From Lachnospiraceae bacterium (GTDB taxonomy: Bacteria > Bacillota > Clostridia > Lachnospirales > Lachnospiraceae): a stretch of DNA of 64,000 nucleotides. This document shows positions 26,324 through 35,295 of this stretch, one piece after another. The stretch covers positions 32,120-96,119 of the forward strand of contig JAGCUO010000152.1 of the NCBI GenBank assembly GCA_017962825.1. The letters are read 5' to 3'. Both the position numbers and the translations under genes were made by a program. Under the pieces are notes generated by a model that saw only the letters and a program-made list of their open reading frames with translations, had not been told where the DNA came from and ran no database searches. Position 1 is the first letter of the stretch. The number at the start of each line of letters is the position of its first letter.

Positions 26324-27314
26324 TTTTTATCTTAGATAACAGGTATATCGATCTTTTCATTTTCAAGAGAGAAAAGATAATGATAAGAGATTCTGCAATG
26401 GAATTTTTCTCTGCTTTTGCATCCCTGAACGGATACGCAAGAACAAATCTTATTATTTTACGATAGTTATCATCACGAGTTATACATCCAATGACAGATA
26501 AAACATCAACATCAAACGGTTTCATACTCAGATTTTCAAACACATAGGTATAAATGCCGTAATAGTAAACCCTGCATATATGATGTCTTGCCAATGCTTT
26601 CAGAGAATCATCTTCTATCCGTCCTAAAAGCTTTCCGTTAACGGACAGAAGCTTATTAATTCCGTCAAACGCCCCATCATTATATGTGGATGAAAGCCCG
26701 TCTCCGCATACAATGTATCCGTATAAAGTTTCATTTACAAATGCGATTTTCGGATCATTGTCCAGATAATATCTGATACAGAATATACTGTCTTCACAGG
26801 TTGAAATACTCTCATCAAATAAATGCTTTATCTTCTCTCTTACGAACAATTTATTCCATAAGATGCATAACAGATCTTCTCTTATATATTCAAAGACTTT
26901 ATCACCGATATTAAGATTTCCATATGAGTGAACAGTCTTCCTGCCTTTTCTGATCTCGTAATAATCGCACACTGCCAGATCCGCACTGTTTTCAGTCATT
27001 GAATCATGGAGTTTTTCAAGGAATGTTTTATCAATTTGGTCATCCGCGTCGATAAAACTTATATATTTCCCCGCAGCATTTTCAAGTCCGGTATTTCTGG
27101 CAGCGCTGACTCCGCGGTTATCCGTATGAATAACCCTGACTCTTTGATCTCCGGCTGCCAGCTCATCACATATTAAGCTGCTCCCGTCCGTAGAACCGTC
27201 ATCTATCAAAAGGAGTTCAAAATCTTCAAATGTCTGATCCAATACGGAGCTTACAGCATTTTTAATCGTATTTTTTTTATTATATACAGGTACGATAATG
27301 CTTATTTCACGCAT
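26307..27314 (-). CDS. Family 2 glycosyltransferase
   Basis: The second GT2 enzyme of the operon, 335 residues: I-S-I-I-V-P-V-Y-N-K at the start, D-D-G-S-T-D-G near 38, and D-A-D-D near 93, with a helical C-terminal region and two weakly hydrophobic stretches near the end. It overlaps its upstream neighbour by eight bases. It is clearly a paralogue of the genes at 25334 and 28163 but not a recent duplicate. Confidence 0.9.
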   Translation of the reverse strand: MREISIIVPVYNKKNTIKNAVSSVLDQTFEDFELLLIDDGSTDGSSLICDELAAGDQRVRVIHTDNRGVSAARNTGLENAAGKYISFIDADDQIDKTFLEKLHDSMTENSADLAVCDYYEIRKGRKTVHSYGNLNIGDKVFEYIREDLLCILWNKLFVREKIKHLFDESISTCEDSIFCIRYYLDNDPKIAFVNETLYGYIVCGDGLSSTYNDGAFDGINKLLSVNGKLLGRIEDDSLKALARHHICRVYYYGIYTYVFENLSMKPFDVDVLSVIGCITRDDNYRKIIRFVLAYPFRDAKAEKNSIAESLIIIFSLLKMKRSIYLLSKIKNVWKR

Positions 27315-28146
27315 CCGCTTCTCCTAAACCGGCGGTCATAAACTTGTCCGAATACCATCCGCGTTTTTGCGAATAGAATTTACTGCCAAGAATCTTTATG
27401 GCTGTTTTCCTGATTCCATAGATCAGACAGTTTTTAAATATCAGTATTTGGGGAAAGATAACTCTTTTAAGTCCGTTCTTCTTACGAGACAGATCAAACT
27501 CCTTCTCTCTCTCCCGAACACATACACTGCTGACACCACACATCGGATAAATGCATAGAACCGCATCCGATTTTTTGAATCCATATTTACCCGATAGATA
27601 TATTCGCAAAAACAGATCAAAATCCGATGCGATCTTATAGTCTGTATCAAACGAAAAGTTTCGCACAATCTCTCTTCTGACCATGGAAGCCTGATGACAT
27701 ATGGGATTGCAGCACGCATAATCCTCAACACTTTTAGCTTTTAACAGTTTATATTTCTCAGCGTCCTTCAGAACTGCATCGCCATAAATAACATCCATTC
27801 CGTCAGAATTTTCCGACGAATAAACACTCAAAACATTTTCGTCAAACAGGGCATCCCCTGCATTTAAATAAATGATCCACTCACCGGTTGCGTATCCGGC
27901 TGCTTTATTCATCGCATCGTATATTCCGTTATCTTTTTGTGAAATGATTCGATAAGAGATTCTTTTTCCGGCAAAGCGACAAGCATATTCTTCCGCAATA
28001 CTAAGCGTAGAATCAGTCGAACCACCGTCTATGATCAGATATTCATAGTCCGAAAAGTTTTGATCAAGTACGGATTCTATAGTATATTCAATTTCTTTTT
28101 CCGCATTGAGACATACGGTTATAACTGAGATCAAAACTTCATCCAT
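27307..28146 (-). CDS. Family 2 glycosyltransferase (WcaA/colanic-acid type)
   Basis: About 279 residues from the ATG at 28146. The open frame runs 21 codons further upstream, but that extension lies within the end of the preceding gene, and the GT2 fold begins right after this Met (V-L-I-S-V-I-T-V-C-L-N-A). D-G-G-S-T-D replaces the D-D-G-S pattern, and N-A-G-D takes the D-A-D position. This marks the subgroup often called 'PGL/p-HBAD or WcaE-like' transferases with an altered metal motif. Confidence 0.87.
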   Translation of the reverse strand: MDEVLISVITVCLNAEKEIEYTIESVLDQNFSDYEYLIIDGGSTDSTLSIAEEYACRFAGKRISYRIISQKDNGIYDAMNKAAGYATGEWIIYLNAGDALFDENVLSVYSSENSDGMDVIYGDAVLKDAEKYKLLKAKSVEDYACCNPICHQASMVRREIVRNFSFDTDYKIASDFDLFLRIYLSGKYGFKKSDAVLCIYPMCGVSSVCVREREKEFDLSRKKNGLKRVIFPQILIFKNCLIYGIRKTAIKILGSKFYSQKRGWYSDKFMTAGLGEADA

Positions 28147-28162
28147 CTTCAAAACAGTACCT

Positions 28163-29119
28163 TCAACAAATCTTGCCATATAGGTAAGACAATAACCCGT
28201 AAGAAACAAAAGATATTCGACATGCCATTTTTGTTTTGAAGGTTGTTTTATGACTAAGCAGTGTTCTTAACCGATATTTTCTGACTACATCCGATGCTTT
28301 TTCTCTCAACCTTTCACCCTCTGGTCCCTGATCATGACACGAATTCAAATACACAAAAAAAGCATTGTTCACCAAAAAAGCATTCGCGCATTTTGCGAAT
28401 TTTGGAAATTTATCAATGCATAAATCCCTGATACCCTCGCTTGCATACAATGCATCGGCAAGATCCGGTATCTTCTTAGCTCCGGTTATACTGTCCTCAC
28501 GTCTAACATAATAGTAAAGGCGTTCAGGGATAATCGAAACGTATCCCTTACACCCCAATAAATACTCGACGACAAAAAAAGCATCCTCGCAGTAGTTATA
28601 ACTGCGAAACATATATTTGATATCAGCGGTTCTGTATATCTTGCCCCAACAGGTTCCGCCTTCTGCTCTGCAGTAAAATGTATCCTCAAGGAATTCCTTT
28701 ACAGAGCATTTTCCGCTTTTCGAAAAGATACGTTCCGAAAAATCATCGTCTCTGACATCGTATGCATTGCACATTGCCATGACGCAGTTTTCTTTTTCGA
28801 TTTCGGATACGAGCTTTTCTATATATTCGGGATCAATATGATCGTCAGCATCTATAAAGGCGATATATTTTCCCTTTGCTTCTTTTATGCCGAGATTTCT
28901 TGCGGAAGCAACTCCTTCATTACCGGTGTGAAACACACTGATCCTGGAATCAGCTTCACAGTATTTATCACAGAGATTTTCAGATGAATCATTTGAACCG
29001 TCATCTACCAAAATGATCTCAAGATTGGAATAAGTCTGAGAAAGTACAGAATTAACACATTTTTTTAAGGTTTTTAGATTGTTATATACAGGAATGATTA
29101 CTGTAACATAAGATTGCAT
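28163..29119 (-). CDS. Family 2 glycosyltransferase, first gene of the polysaccharide operon
   Basis: About 318 residues from the ATG at 29119. Seven further codons are open upstream, but the fold begins V-T-V-I-I-P-V-Y-N-N just after this Met. D-D-G-S-N-D and D-A-D-D-H-I are present as in the other GT2 enzymes. A promoter-like sequence lies about 55 bases upstream. The remaining upstream gap (29203-29486) holds only the third hairpin element and no recognisable gene. Confidence 0.88.
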   Translation of the reverse strand: MQSYVTVIIPVYNNLKTLKKCVNSVLSQTYSNLEIILVDDGSNDSSENLCDKYCEADSRISVFHTGNEGVASARNLGIKEAKGKYIAFIDADDHIDPEYIEKLVSEIEKENCVMAMCNAYDVRDDDFSERIFSKSGKCSVKEFLEDTFYCRAEGGTCWGKIYRTADIKYMFRSYNYCEDAFFVVEYLLGCKGYVSIIPERLYYYVRREDSITGAKKIPDLADALYASEGIRDLCIDKFPKFAKCANAFLVNNAFFVYLNSCHDQGPEGERLREKASDVVRKYRLRTLLSHKTTFKTKMACRISFVSYGLLSYLYGKIC

Positions 29120-29173
29120 TGCATTATCCCCAAAAAACAAATGTTAAAAGCCAAAATGTTTATAACGCATTTT

Positions 29174-29202
29174 ATAATAGTATTGTATCGTATTTTGTGA
29201 AA
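29174..29202 (-). promoter_or_regulatory. Probable promoter of the polysaccharide operon
   Basis: Minus strand: TTTCAC (29202-29197), 17 bp, TATTAT (29179-29174). The surrounding DNA is very AT-rich, so chance matches are possible. Confidence 0.4.
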
Positions 29203-29339
29203 AACACACATAAATTTAATTTAAAATTAATAGTATCATACGAAAACCTTTTCCGCGCTCACTCAAAATTATACAAAAAAGTGAACATTCCGGTGTGCAT
29301 ATTGCGCTACCTGAATGCCCTATAAAATGATAAGTATAT

Positions 29340-29402
29340 ACAGGCCTTTCCGAAACCGACTTTATTCAAGCCGAGTTTCGGTGCCTGTTTAAAATGCTAT
29401 GA
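29340..29402 (+). repeat. Hairpin element copy 3 (TetR-tail-like remnant)
   Basis: This third copy of the 53-bp hairpin sits between the polysaccharide operon and a truncated ECF ATPase. One plus frame reads T-G-L-S-E-T-D-F-I-Q-A-E-F-R-C-L-F-K-M-L then stop. AAGTATATA, found just upstream of copy 1, also precedes this copy, so the homology extends slightly beyond the hairpin. Confidence 0.75.
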
Positions 29403-29486
29403 TAAACCTGCTATTCCTAAGTCGGAAGATTGAAGCAAGACGCATAATTCCTGCCGTCAAATCTGATCATATATGTACATGCGTTT

Positions 29487-30053
29487 TTACAGTTCAATAT
29501 CATGAGTCACTATAATGACAGTTTTTCCTCGGTTCTTCAGGTCATTTAATATATCCGCAACCAGAATCATATGATAATAATCCAGCCCGCTTGTAGGTTC
29601 ATCAAATAAAATAATATCCCTTCCCGAAGCAATGGCGGATGCAACCGCAACTCTCTGCTTTTGTCCGCCGGATAAAGCAAGAGGATGTTTATCTGCATAT
29701 TTTCCAAGATCCAGAGATTCAAGAATATTCAATGCTTCATCCTTGTTCTCAATTTCTTGTGATATCATTATTTCTTCCAGTACACTATCTGTAAAAAGCT
29801 GATGATTCACATCCTGCATGACCATATAGATCTTTCTGCGTCTTGCTTTATTATCCAGGGATTCATTACGAGTCTTCATCGTGGCCTTACAGCTTCTTTC
29901 CATACCGCACAGACAGCGCAGGAAGGTGGATTTGCCGGCACCGTTTGCACCCACGATTCCGACTATTTCACCGGCAGGTATTTCCATTCTCGGAATATCA
30001 AATACCGGTCTTTCTCTGCGATACGAATATTTCATATCACTCAGAATAAGCAT
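29487..30053 (-). pseudogene. Truncated ECF-type ATPase (second half only)
   Basis: The 188-residue frame has Walker A G-A-N-G-A-G-K-S-T (about 36-44), the run V-M-Q-D-V-N-H-Q-L-F-T, signature L-S-G-G-Q-K-Q and Walker B F-D-E-P-T-S-G-L-D. It stops just after the H-loop (T-H-D). It matches the second half of the double ATPase at 35296-36807 closely; the same V-N-H-Q-L-F-T run is there. The first half and the C-terminal part of the second half are missing. It lies 24 bases after the methyltransferase gene. It may still be translated, but looks like the remnant of a second ECF cassette. Confidence 0.75.
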
Positions 30054-30077
30054 ATAAGCATATGTGTGATCATCCCG

Positions 30078-30914
30078 TCACCCCTTGAACTCAATCCTGA
30101 CAATTATCATATTCACATACTTATCACAGAAATTGATCATAAGTTTATGCTGCAGACTGACATCGTTATATATATCCCTGTATCCACGCATATAACTCTT
30201 TGATGATACTTTTGCAAAGTTGTCACTCCATGAATCAAGTTCAGTCACATCCTCCAGCGAAAAATACGCCTGTACATCACTTATCCCGGCTTCTTTTAGC
30301 CAGGTCTTCGTCATCATCTTCGCGCCTCGTCCGTTACATGCATCAAAAACGAGAATTGCACCGGGGAAGTGCTTTGCCATCTTAGAAAACAAAGTTCTTA
30401 CAGTCTCGGTTCTGAAATAGTAGAACACGCCTGTTGCATAAAATACTGCACCATTATCACTGGGTATCTCATCCATCCACCTGTCATCGTTTAAGTTATA
30501 CCCGAGATTTTTCTCACGCTCTCCTGCAGGAAGTATCTCATTTCGAATATCTGTTACATCGGGCATATCTATGTTGAATCCCAAGCAGATTCCGTTATCA
30601 CATTTACGAAAAGTATCATCCAGTCCGCATCCCAGATTTATGACTGCCGCATTCGGATGATTGTTAAGGTACTCCTTAACCTCGCATGCAATATCATATT
30701 GACGCTGAGCTACTTCAATCGCTCCGAACAGGCCAACACCGGCTTCCATCCGATTTCCTTTTTCCGCAAAGTCATAATCCAGCATATTGCAGATACGCTC
30801 GGCCTCATCATCCTTAAAAAGATCAGGAAAACGCTCAGAACAGACCTTTCGGCCGTATAGAGGAATTATCAAAGTTTCCTGAACCGTATTTTTTTCAATA
30901 TGATATTTACCCAT
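30078..30914 (-). CDS. LCM/PPM1-type class I SAM methyltransferase
   Basis: About 278 residues from ATG 30914 (M-G-K-Y-H-I-E-K-N-T-V-Q-E-T-L). The frame is open for 100 more codons, but most of that overlaps gpmA. The SAM-binding motif I is V-I-N-L-G-C-G-L-D-D-T-F near residue 94, and F-N-I-D-M-P-D follows. These features resemble the leucine-carboxyl-methyltransferase-like group common in bacteria, whose substrates are mostly unknown. It lies downstream of gpmA and next to ECF/ABC transport genes, so a role in modifying a transported small molecule is possible. Confidence 0.8.
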   Translation of the reverse strand: MGKYHIEKNTVQETLIIPLYGRKVCSERFPDLFKDDEAERICNMLDYDFAEKGNRMEAGVGLFGAIEVAQRQYDIACEVKEYLNNHPNAAVINLGCGLDDTFRKCDNGICLGFNIDMPDVTDIRNEILPAGEREKNLGYNLNDDRWMDEIPSDNGAVFYATGVFYYFRTETVRTLFSKMAKHFPGAILVFDACNGRGAKMMTKTWLKEAGISDVQAYFSLEDVTELDSWSDNFAKVSSKSYMRGYRDIYNDVSLQHKLMINFCDKYVNMIIVRIEFKG

Positions 30915-31002
30915 TTCAACACCATCTCTAAACATAACGAAATCAGCTGCCGATATTCGGAAGCTGATCTCGAAATTCTTTATATTATTGTCGTAAAAAA
31001 GA

Positions 31003-31749
31003 TCACTTAGCTTTGCCTTGGTTGGCAACAGCTTCCATCTTGGCTTTAAGAGCTTCCTGATCTCCGAGATAATAATGCTTAATAACCTTAAAGTTATCAT
31101 CGAACTCATATACAAGAGGAACTCCGGTAGGAATATTAACGCCAAGAATCTCATCGGGAGTAAGATCATCGAAGTACTTAACAAGAGCTCTGAGTGAATT
31201 TCCGTGAGCGGCAATGATAACTCTCTTTCCTGCCTTCATATCAGGCTTAATGACCTCATTGAAGAAGGGAACAACACGTTCGATGGTGATCTCAAGGCTC
31301 TCGGTAAGAGGAAGATTCTTCTTATCGACATCTCTGAACATAACCTGATTCTGAGGCGCTCTCTCATCGGACTCTTCAAGCGCGGGAGGTGTTACATCAA
31401 AAGATCTTCTCCAGATCTTAACCTGCTCTTCTCCGTACTTTTCTGCAGTCTCAGATTTGTTAAGTCCCTGAAGTGCACCGTAGTGACGCTCATTTAACTG
31501 CCAGCATTTATGTACGGGAATCCAGTTTCTGTCCATCTCATCAAGAATATGTCCCAAAGTGTGGATGGCTCTCTTCAGATAAGAGGTATATGCTACGTCA
31601 AAATCATAGCCCTCTTCCTTCAGAGTCGTTCCGCCCTGCTTTGCTTCTTCATGTCCTTTTTCACTCAGATCAACATCAGTCCAGCCGGTGAAAAGATTGA
31701 GTTTGTTCCATTCGGATTCGCCATGTCTGACGAGTACAAGTTTCATCAT
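31003..31749 (-). CDS. gpmA: 2,3-bisphosphoglycerate-dependent phosphoglycerate mutase
   Basis: GpmA interconverts 3- and 2-phosphoglycerate in glycolysis through a phospho-histidine. The 248-residue protein has [10 protein letters not shown] (active His11), [11 protein letters not shown] and A-A-H-G-N-S-L-R-A. Unlike GpmI it needs no manganese. It is preceded by two promoters, each carrying an AGTTAG-N6-CTAAC operator, and lies between a metal-type transport operon and a methyltransferase. This suggests a metal-sparing isoenzyme induced under metal limitation. Confidence 0.97.
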   Translation of the reverse strand: MMKLVLVRHGESEWNKLNLFTGWTDVDLSEKGHEEAKQGGTTLKEEGYDFDVAYTSYLKRAIHTLGHILDEMDRNWIPVHKCWQLNERHYGALQGLNKSETAEKYGEEQVKIWRRSFDVTPPALEESDERAPQNQVMFRDVDKKNLPLTESLEITIERVVPFFNEVIKPDMKAGKRVIIAAHGNSLRALVKYFDDLTPDEILGVNIPTGVPLVYEFDDNFKVIKHYYLGDQEALKAKMEAVANQGKAK

Positions 31750-31767
31750 AGAATTGTCTCCTTATGA

Positions 31768-31797
31768 TTAATAGTTAGTCTTCTCTAACCTCTTCAA
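31768..31797 (-). promoter_or_regulatory. gpmA promoter P1 with operator AGTTAG-N6-CTAACC
   Basis: Minus strand: TTGAAG (31797-31792), 18 bp, TATTAA (31773-31768). The dyad at 31773-31790 fills the spacer. AAGGAG and the gpmA ATG follow closely. Confidence 0.55.
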
Positions 31798-31799
31798 AA

Positions 31800-31828
31800 A
31801 GTATAGTTAGATGCGCCTAACTTGTCAA
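31800..31828 (-). promoter_or_regulatory. gpmA promoter P2 with perfect operator AGTTAG-N6-CTAACT
   Basis: Minus strand: TTGACA (31828-31823), 17 bp, TATACT (31805-31800). The dyad at 31805-31822 exactly fills the spacer, so a bound repressor would block polymerase. This is one of the two best matches to a promoter consensus in the window. Confidence 0.75.
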
Positions 31829-31832
31829 GTGA

Positions 31833-33557
31833 TCATCCCTGCTGTAATGACACCATATGAGCGTAAGTTCCGTTACTGCTCATAAGAGAGGCATGATCTC
31901 CTCTTTCTATGATATTTCCGTCAGCTACTACAAGTATCTGATCTGCATCCTTTATGGTCTTAAGTCTGTGTGCAATGACAAGGAGAGTTTTGTTTTTACA
32001 GAGTTCTGATATAGCTTCCTGAATCGCTCTTTCATTATCCGCATCAACACTGGCTGTTGCTTCATCAAGGATTACTATAGGAGAATCCTTTAAGATACAT
32101 CTGGCAATTGATATTCTCTGTTTCTCTCCTCCGGATAAGGAAGCACCGCCTTCACCGATAACGGTATCAAAACCATCGGGAAGCTGCATGATAAAGTCAT
32201 AGCATCTTGCCTTCCTGGCCGCTTCATAAACTTCCTCTTTTGTCGCATCAGGTCTGCCGATCGCGATATTGTTGTAAACAGTATCCTGGAAGAGATATAC
32301 TCTCTGGAAAACCATACTGACTTTGTCCATAAGACTTCCCAGTGAAACATCTCTTATATCCTTTCCGCCCACAAGAATTCTTCCGCTCTTTACATCCCAG
32401 AATCTGGCAAGAAGCGAAGCAATGGTGGACTTGCCGCCTCCGGAAGGTCCTACAAGTGCAGTCATATCACCTGCGTCTACTTTAAAAGAAATATTCTTAA
32501 GTACATCTTTATCGGTATAACCGAAGGTCACATCATCATATTCGATCTCGGAAATGTCACCGCCTGCAGGATCAAATACCGATTTACCCTCATCCGGAAG
32601 TTCCTCCGCCGCAAAAACTTCTTCGATCCTGTCGAGACTGGCCTTTGTAACAGTGAGTCTGGCCATCTGTCCGTAATAACTTTTTATGGCAACGAACATA
32701 TCGAAAAGAAACAATGACATACCCACCATATATACATCAGATATGCTTCCCGTGCTGTAAAGATATGCACTGAGTGCAAGTACTGCAGCGGTTCCGATAC
32801 CGAAAGCCAGATAAAGAGCTCTCGCCCATGGACCGTACGCAACTTCAAAATCTATACTTTCCTTGCAGCTTTTCGTAAATTCACAGGAGAGTCTTTTTGA
32901 TTTTTCTCCAAGCATGTTATATGACTTGATAATTCCTATTCCTTCGGCAAAATCAAGAACTTCCTCCGTAAGCGATTCGCTTGCTTCCTGTTTGATGACG
33001 GAATGTCTGACAGAAGTTCTGAGCATAAGATTCCCGATAAGAACAAATACCCCGACTATAACGAGTGAAAGAAATCCGAGTCTTAGATCCATCACAAACA
33101 TCATGATAACCATGAGTCCCTGGGAGATCATAAATGAAACCAGTTCGGATAAAACACCCATACAGTTTTCTTCGATAAAGACCATATCGGTAGCAAGAAC
33201 CGAACTTATATTACCTATATTTCCTTCCGTAAAATATCCCATAGGAAGTTTTCTCAAATGATCTCCAAGTCTTAAACGCATATCCGCAAAACCCATATAT
33301 CCGGTAGCAGACTGAAGTACATTTGAGATATGTTCAAATACCGCCTCCAAAACAACACCTGCAAATACACATATTCCGAGGATGATACATTTTTCCGAGT
33401 CCATCTCTCCGCTCATGAATAAACTGATACAGATAAAACTCAGGATAAGAGGCAATTTCATCATTATTCCTTTGAGAAATGCAGTGATATATGAAGCACG
33501 AATACGTGTCTTATACTTTCCTGTAATATTTATGATTCTGTGTAAAATCTTCAACAT
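31833..33557 (-). CDS. ABC transporter, fused membrane and ATPase domains (second half of pair)
   Basis: About 574 residues from ATG 33557, nine bases after AAGGAGG; the frame is open 16 codons upstream into the preceding gene. It has an exporter-type membrane domain (about 1-310, six segments) and an ATPase with Walker A G-P-S-G-G-G-K-S-T, signature L-S-G-G-E-K-Q and Walker B V-I-L-D-E-A-T. It forms a heterodimer with the preceding ABC protein. Similar pairs beside ECF genes are IrtAB-like and may import iron chelates despite the exporter fold; direction cannot be told here. Confidence 0.87.
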   Translation of the reverse strand: MLKILHRIINITGKYKTRIRASYITAFLKGIMMKLPLILSFICISLFMSGEMDSEKCIILGICVFAGVVLEAVFEHISNVLQSATGYMGFADMRLRLGDHLRKLPMGYFTEGNIGNISSVLATDMVFIEENCMGVLSELVSFMISQGLMVIMMFVMDLRLGFLSLVIVGVFVLIGNLMLRTSVRHSVIKQEASESLTEEVLDFAEGIGIIKSYNMLGEKSKRLSCEFTKSCKESIDFEVAYGPWARALYLAFGIGTAAVLALSAYLYSTGSISDVYMVGMSLFLFDMFVAIKSYYGQMARLTVTKASLDRIEEVFAAEELPDEGKSVFDPAGGDISEIEYDDVTFGYTDKDVLKNISFKVDAGDMTALVGPSGGGKSTIASLLARFWDVKSGRILVGGKDIRDVSLGSLMDKVSMVFQRVYLFQDTVYNNIAIGRPDATKEEVYEAARKARCYDFIMQLPDGFDTVIGEGGASLSGGEKQRISIARCILKDSPIVILDEATASVDADNERAIQEAISELCKNKTLLVIAHRLKTIKDADQILVVADGNIIERGDHASLMSSNGTYAHMVSLQQG

Positions 33558-33561
33558 AGCC

Positions 33562-35295
33562 TTAAGCCTCCTTGATCTTCCAGGTACTTGCCGATACGGA
33601 TGCATCCCAAAGTTTCTTGTATTCGGGACAATCCGTCAGAAGTCTGTCATGAGAGCCTTCGGCAATACAATTTCCGTCCTTCATTACGCAGATCTTATCA
33701 GCATTCTTGATGGTTGAAAGCCTGTGTGCGATAACAAGCACTGTTTTATCCTTGATGATCTCATCAAGTGCAGCATTCATTTTCTCCTCATTCTCCGGAT
33801 CCATAAATGCGGTTGCTTCATCAAGCACTATAATGGGTGCATTTTTAAGTATCGCTCTGGCGAGAGATATTCTCTGTCTTTCACCGCCTGAAAGCTGTTT
33901 TCCGCCATCACCCGCCCGGGTATTTATTCCATCGGGAAATCTTTTCAAAAACTCATCACACTGTGCTCTTCTCGCAGCATCAAGAACTTCCTCCATGGAT
34001 GCGTCAGGTTTTCCTATCAATATATTTTCATAAAGAGTAGTATTAAAGAGGAACTGCTCCTGAGAAACGAAGGCAACCTGATTGTTCAGTGCTTCCAGAG
34101 ATATATCGGTAAGATCCTGTCCTCCTATTGTTATGCTTCCGGAATCAATGTCGTAGTAATGAACAAGAAGCTTTGCCAATGTGGATTTTCCGCTTCCGGA
34201 TTCACCGACAAGAGCTGTTGTGGAACCCTGCTTAAGTGATAGATTAACTCCGTGCAGGACCTCGTTTTCTTCATACCCGAAATGTACATCCTTAAATTCA
34301 ACATTAAGATCGGTTCCGTTAAAACCGGATGAACCTTCTTTGAGTGGAGGATGTTCCATCATTTTTTCAAGCTCAGCTATCTTATAATCAAGCTGTGGAA
34401 ATTTTCCTGCAAAATTCAGAGCCTTAAGTACCGAAGGACCAACTGCGAAGGACATGCAGAAAACAAGTACCATTCTGTCAAGTGCTATCGTTCCTCCAAG
34501 TACCATCATCGAACCGAAAGGAAGCATCAGGAGAACAAGACAGGGCAATACACTTGTGTAAACAGCCATCCAGGGCCAGCAAACTTTGTACCAGTCGATC
34601 GTAAAGTCACGATAGCTTCTTACAACGTCTCCGAATCTTTTATAAGAATCACCGTCCTTATTGAAGACCTTAACAACTTCCATTCCGTTAACATATTCAA
34701 TGATGGTATTATTCATCTTTGCCGCGGAAGTATAGTATGCATCCATTTTCTCCATGCCGGATTTCATCATCATTCCCATAGCAAACAATCCGACAACAAG
34801 AGGAACAAGTGATAACAAACCCAGTCTCCAGTCACACACAAACATAAGAAGGATAATTATCGCAGGGATAAGAGTGTTGGCTATACCCTCGGGAATGGCA
34901 TGTGCCAGAAGAAGTTCTATCTGATCGATGTCATCGGTAAATACTTTCTTAATCCTTCCGGTTCCCAGATTCTGAATATTACCAAGAGGCTGTTTCTCAA
35001 GTTTTCTCTGAAGAGAGATACGTAGATTTTTTAATGTGTTGTACGCACTTACATGTGAAAAAGTAAGACCCTGAACATATGAAAAAGAATACACTATCTC
35101 ACAAACAGCAATAGCAGCGACCCTGTATAAAATGAATGTTGCATCAATCTGCTCTCCTTTTGTTAAAGGAGATATGATCTGATACAGAAAAAAATAAGGC
35201 AATACATTGGCCAATATACCGATGCACATAAGAACGGACGCCCAGACCGTATATTTCTTGTATTCTCCAATATATGGAGCAACTTTCTTAAACAT
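33562..35295 (-). CDS. ABC transporter, fused membrane and ATPase domains (first half of pair)
   Basis: The 577-residue protein has a six-segment exporter-type membrane domain (about 15-300). Its ATPase has Walker A G-E-S-G-S-G-K-S-T, signature L-S-G-G-E-R-Q and Walker B I-V-L-D-E-A-T. It begins immediately after the ECF ATPase gene and ends four bases before the start of its partner, so all are in one operon. Both nucleotide sites look complete in this subunit. Confidence 0.87.
   Translation of the reverse strand: MFKKVAPYIGEYKKYTVWASVLMCIGILANVLPYFFLYQIISPLTKGEQIDATFILYRVAAIAVCEIVYSFSYVQGLTFSHVSAYNTLKNLRISLQRKLEKQPLGNIQNLGTGRIKKVFTDDIDQIELLLAHAIPEGIANTLIPAIIILLMFVCDWRLGLLSLVPLVVGLFAMGMMMKSGMEKMDAYYTSAAKMNNTIIEYVNGMEVVKVFNKDGDSYKRFGDVVRSYRDFTIDWYKVCWPWMAVYTSVLPCLVLLMLPFGSMMVLGGTIALDRMVLVFCMSFAVGPSVLKALNFAGKFPQLDYKIAELEKMMEHPPLKEGSSGFNGTDLNVEFKDVHFGYEENEVLHGVNLSLKQGSTTALVGESGSGKSTLAKLLVHYYDIDSGSITIGGQDLTDISLEALNNQVAFVSQEQFLFNTTLYENILIGKPDASMEEVLDAARRAQCDEFLKRFPDGINTRAGDGGKQLSGGERQRISLARAILKNAPIIVLDEATAFMDPENEEKMNAALDEIIKDKTVLVIAHRLSTIKNADKICVMKDGNCIAEGSHDRLLTDCPEYKKLWDASVSASTWKIKEA

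Noticed and set aside
29487-30053. Functional single-domain ABC ATPase
   Set aside because: It lacks the first ATPase half and the C-terminal part beyond the H-loop that its intact relative has; treated as a remnant, though expression cannot be excluded.
30915-31214. 100-codon N-terminal extension of the methyltransferase frame
   Set aside because: Most of it overlaps gpmA in another frame; the family homology begins at the Met at 30914.
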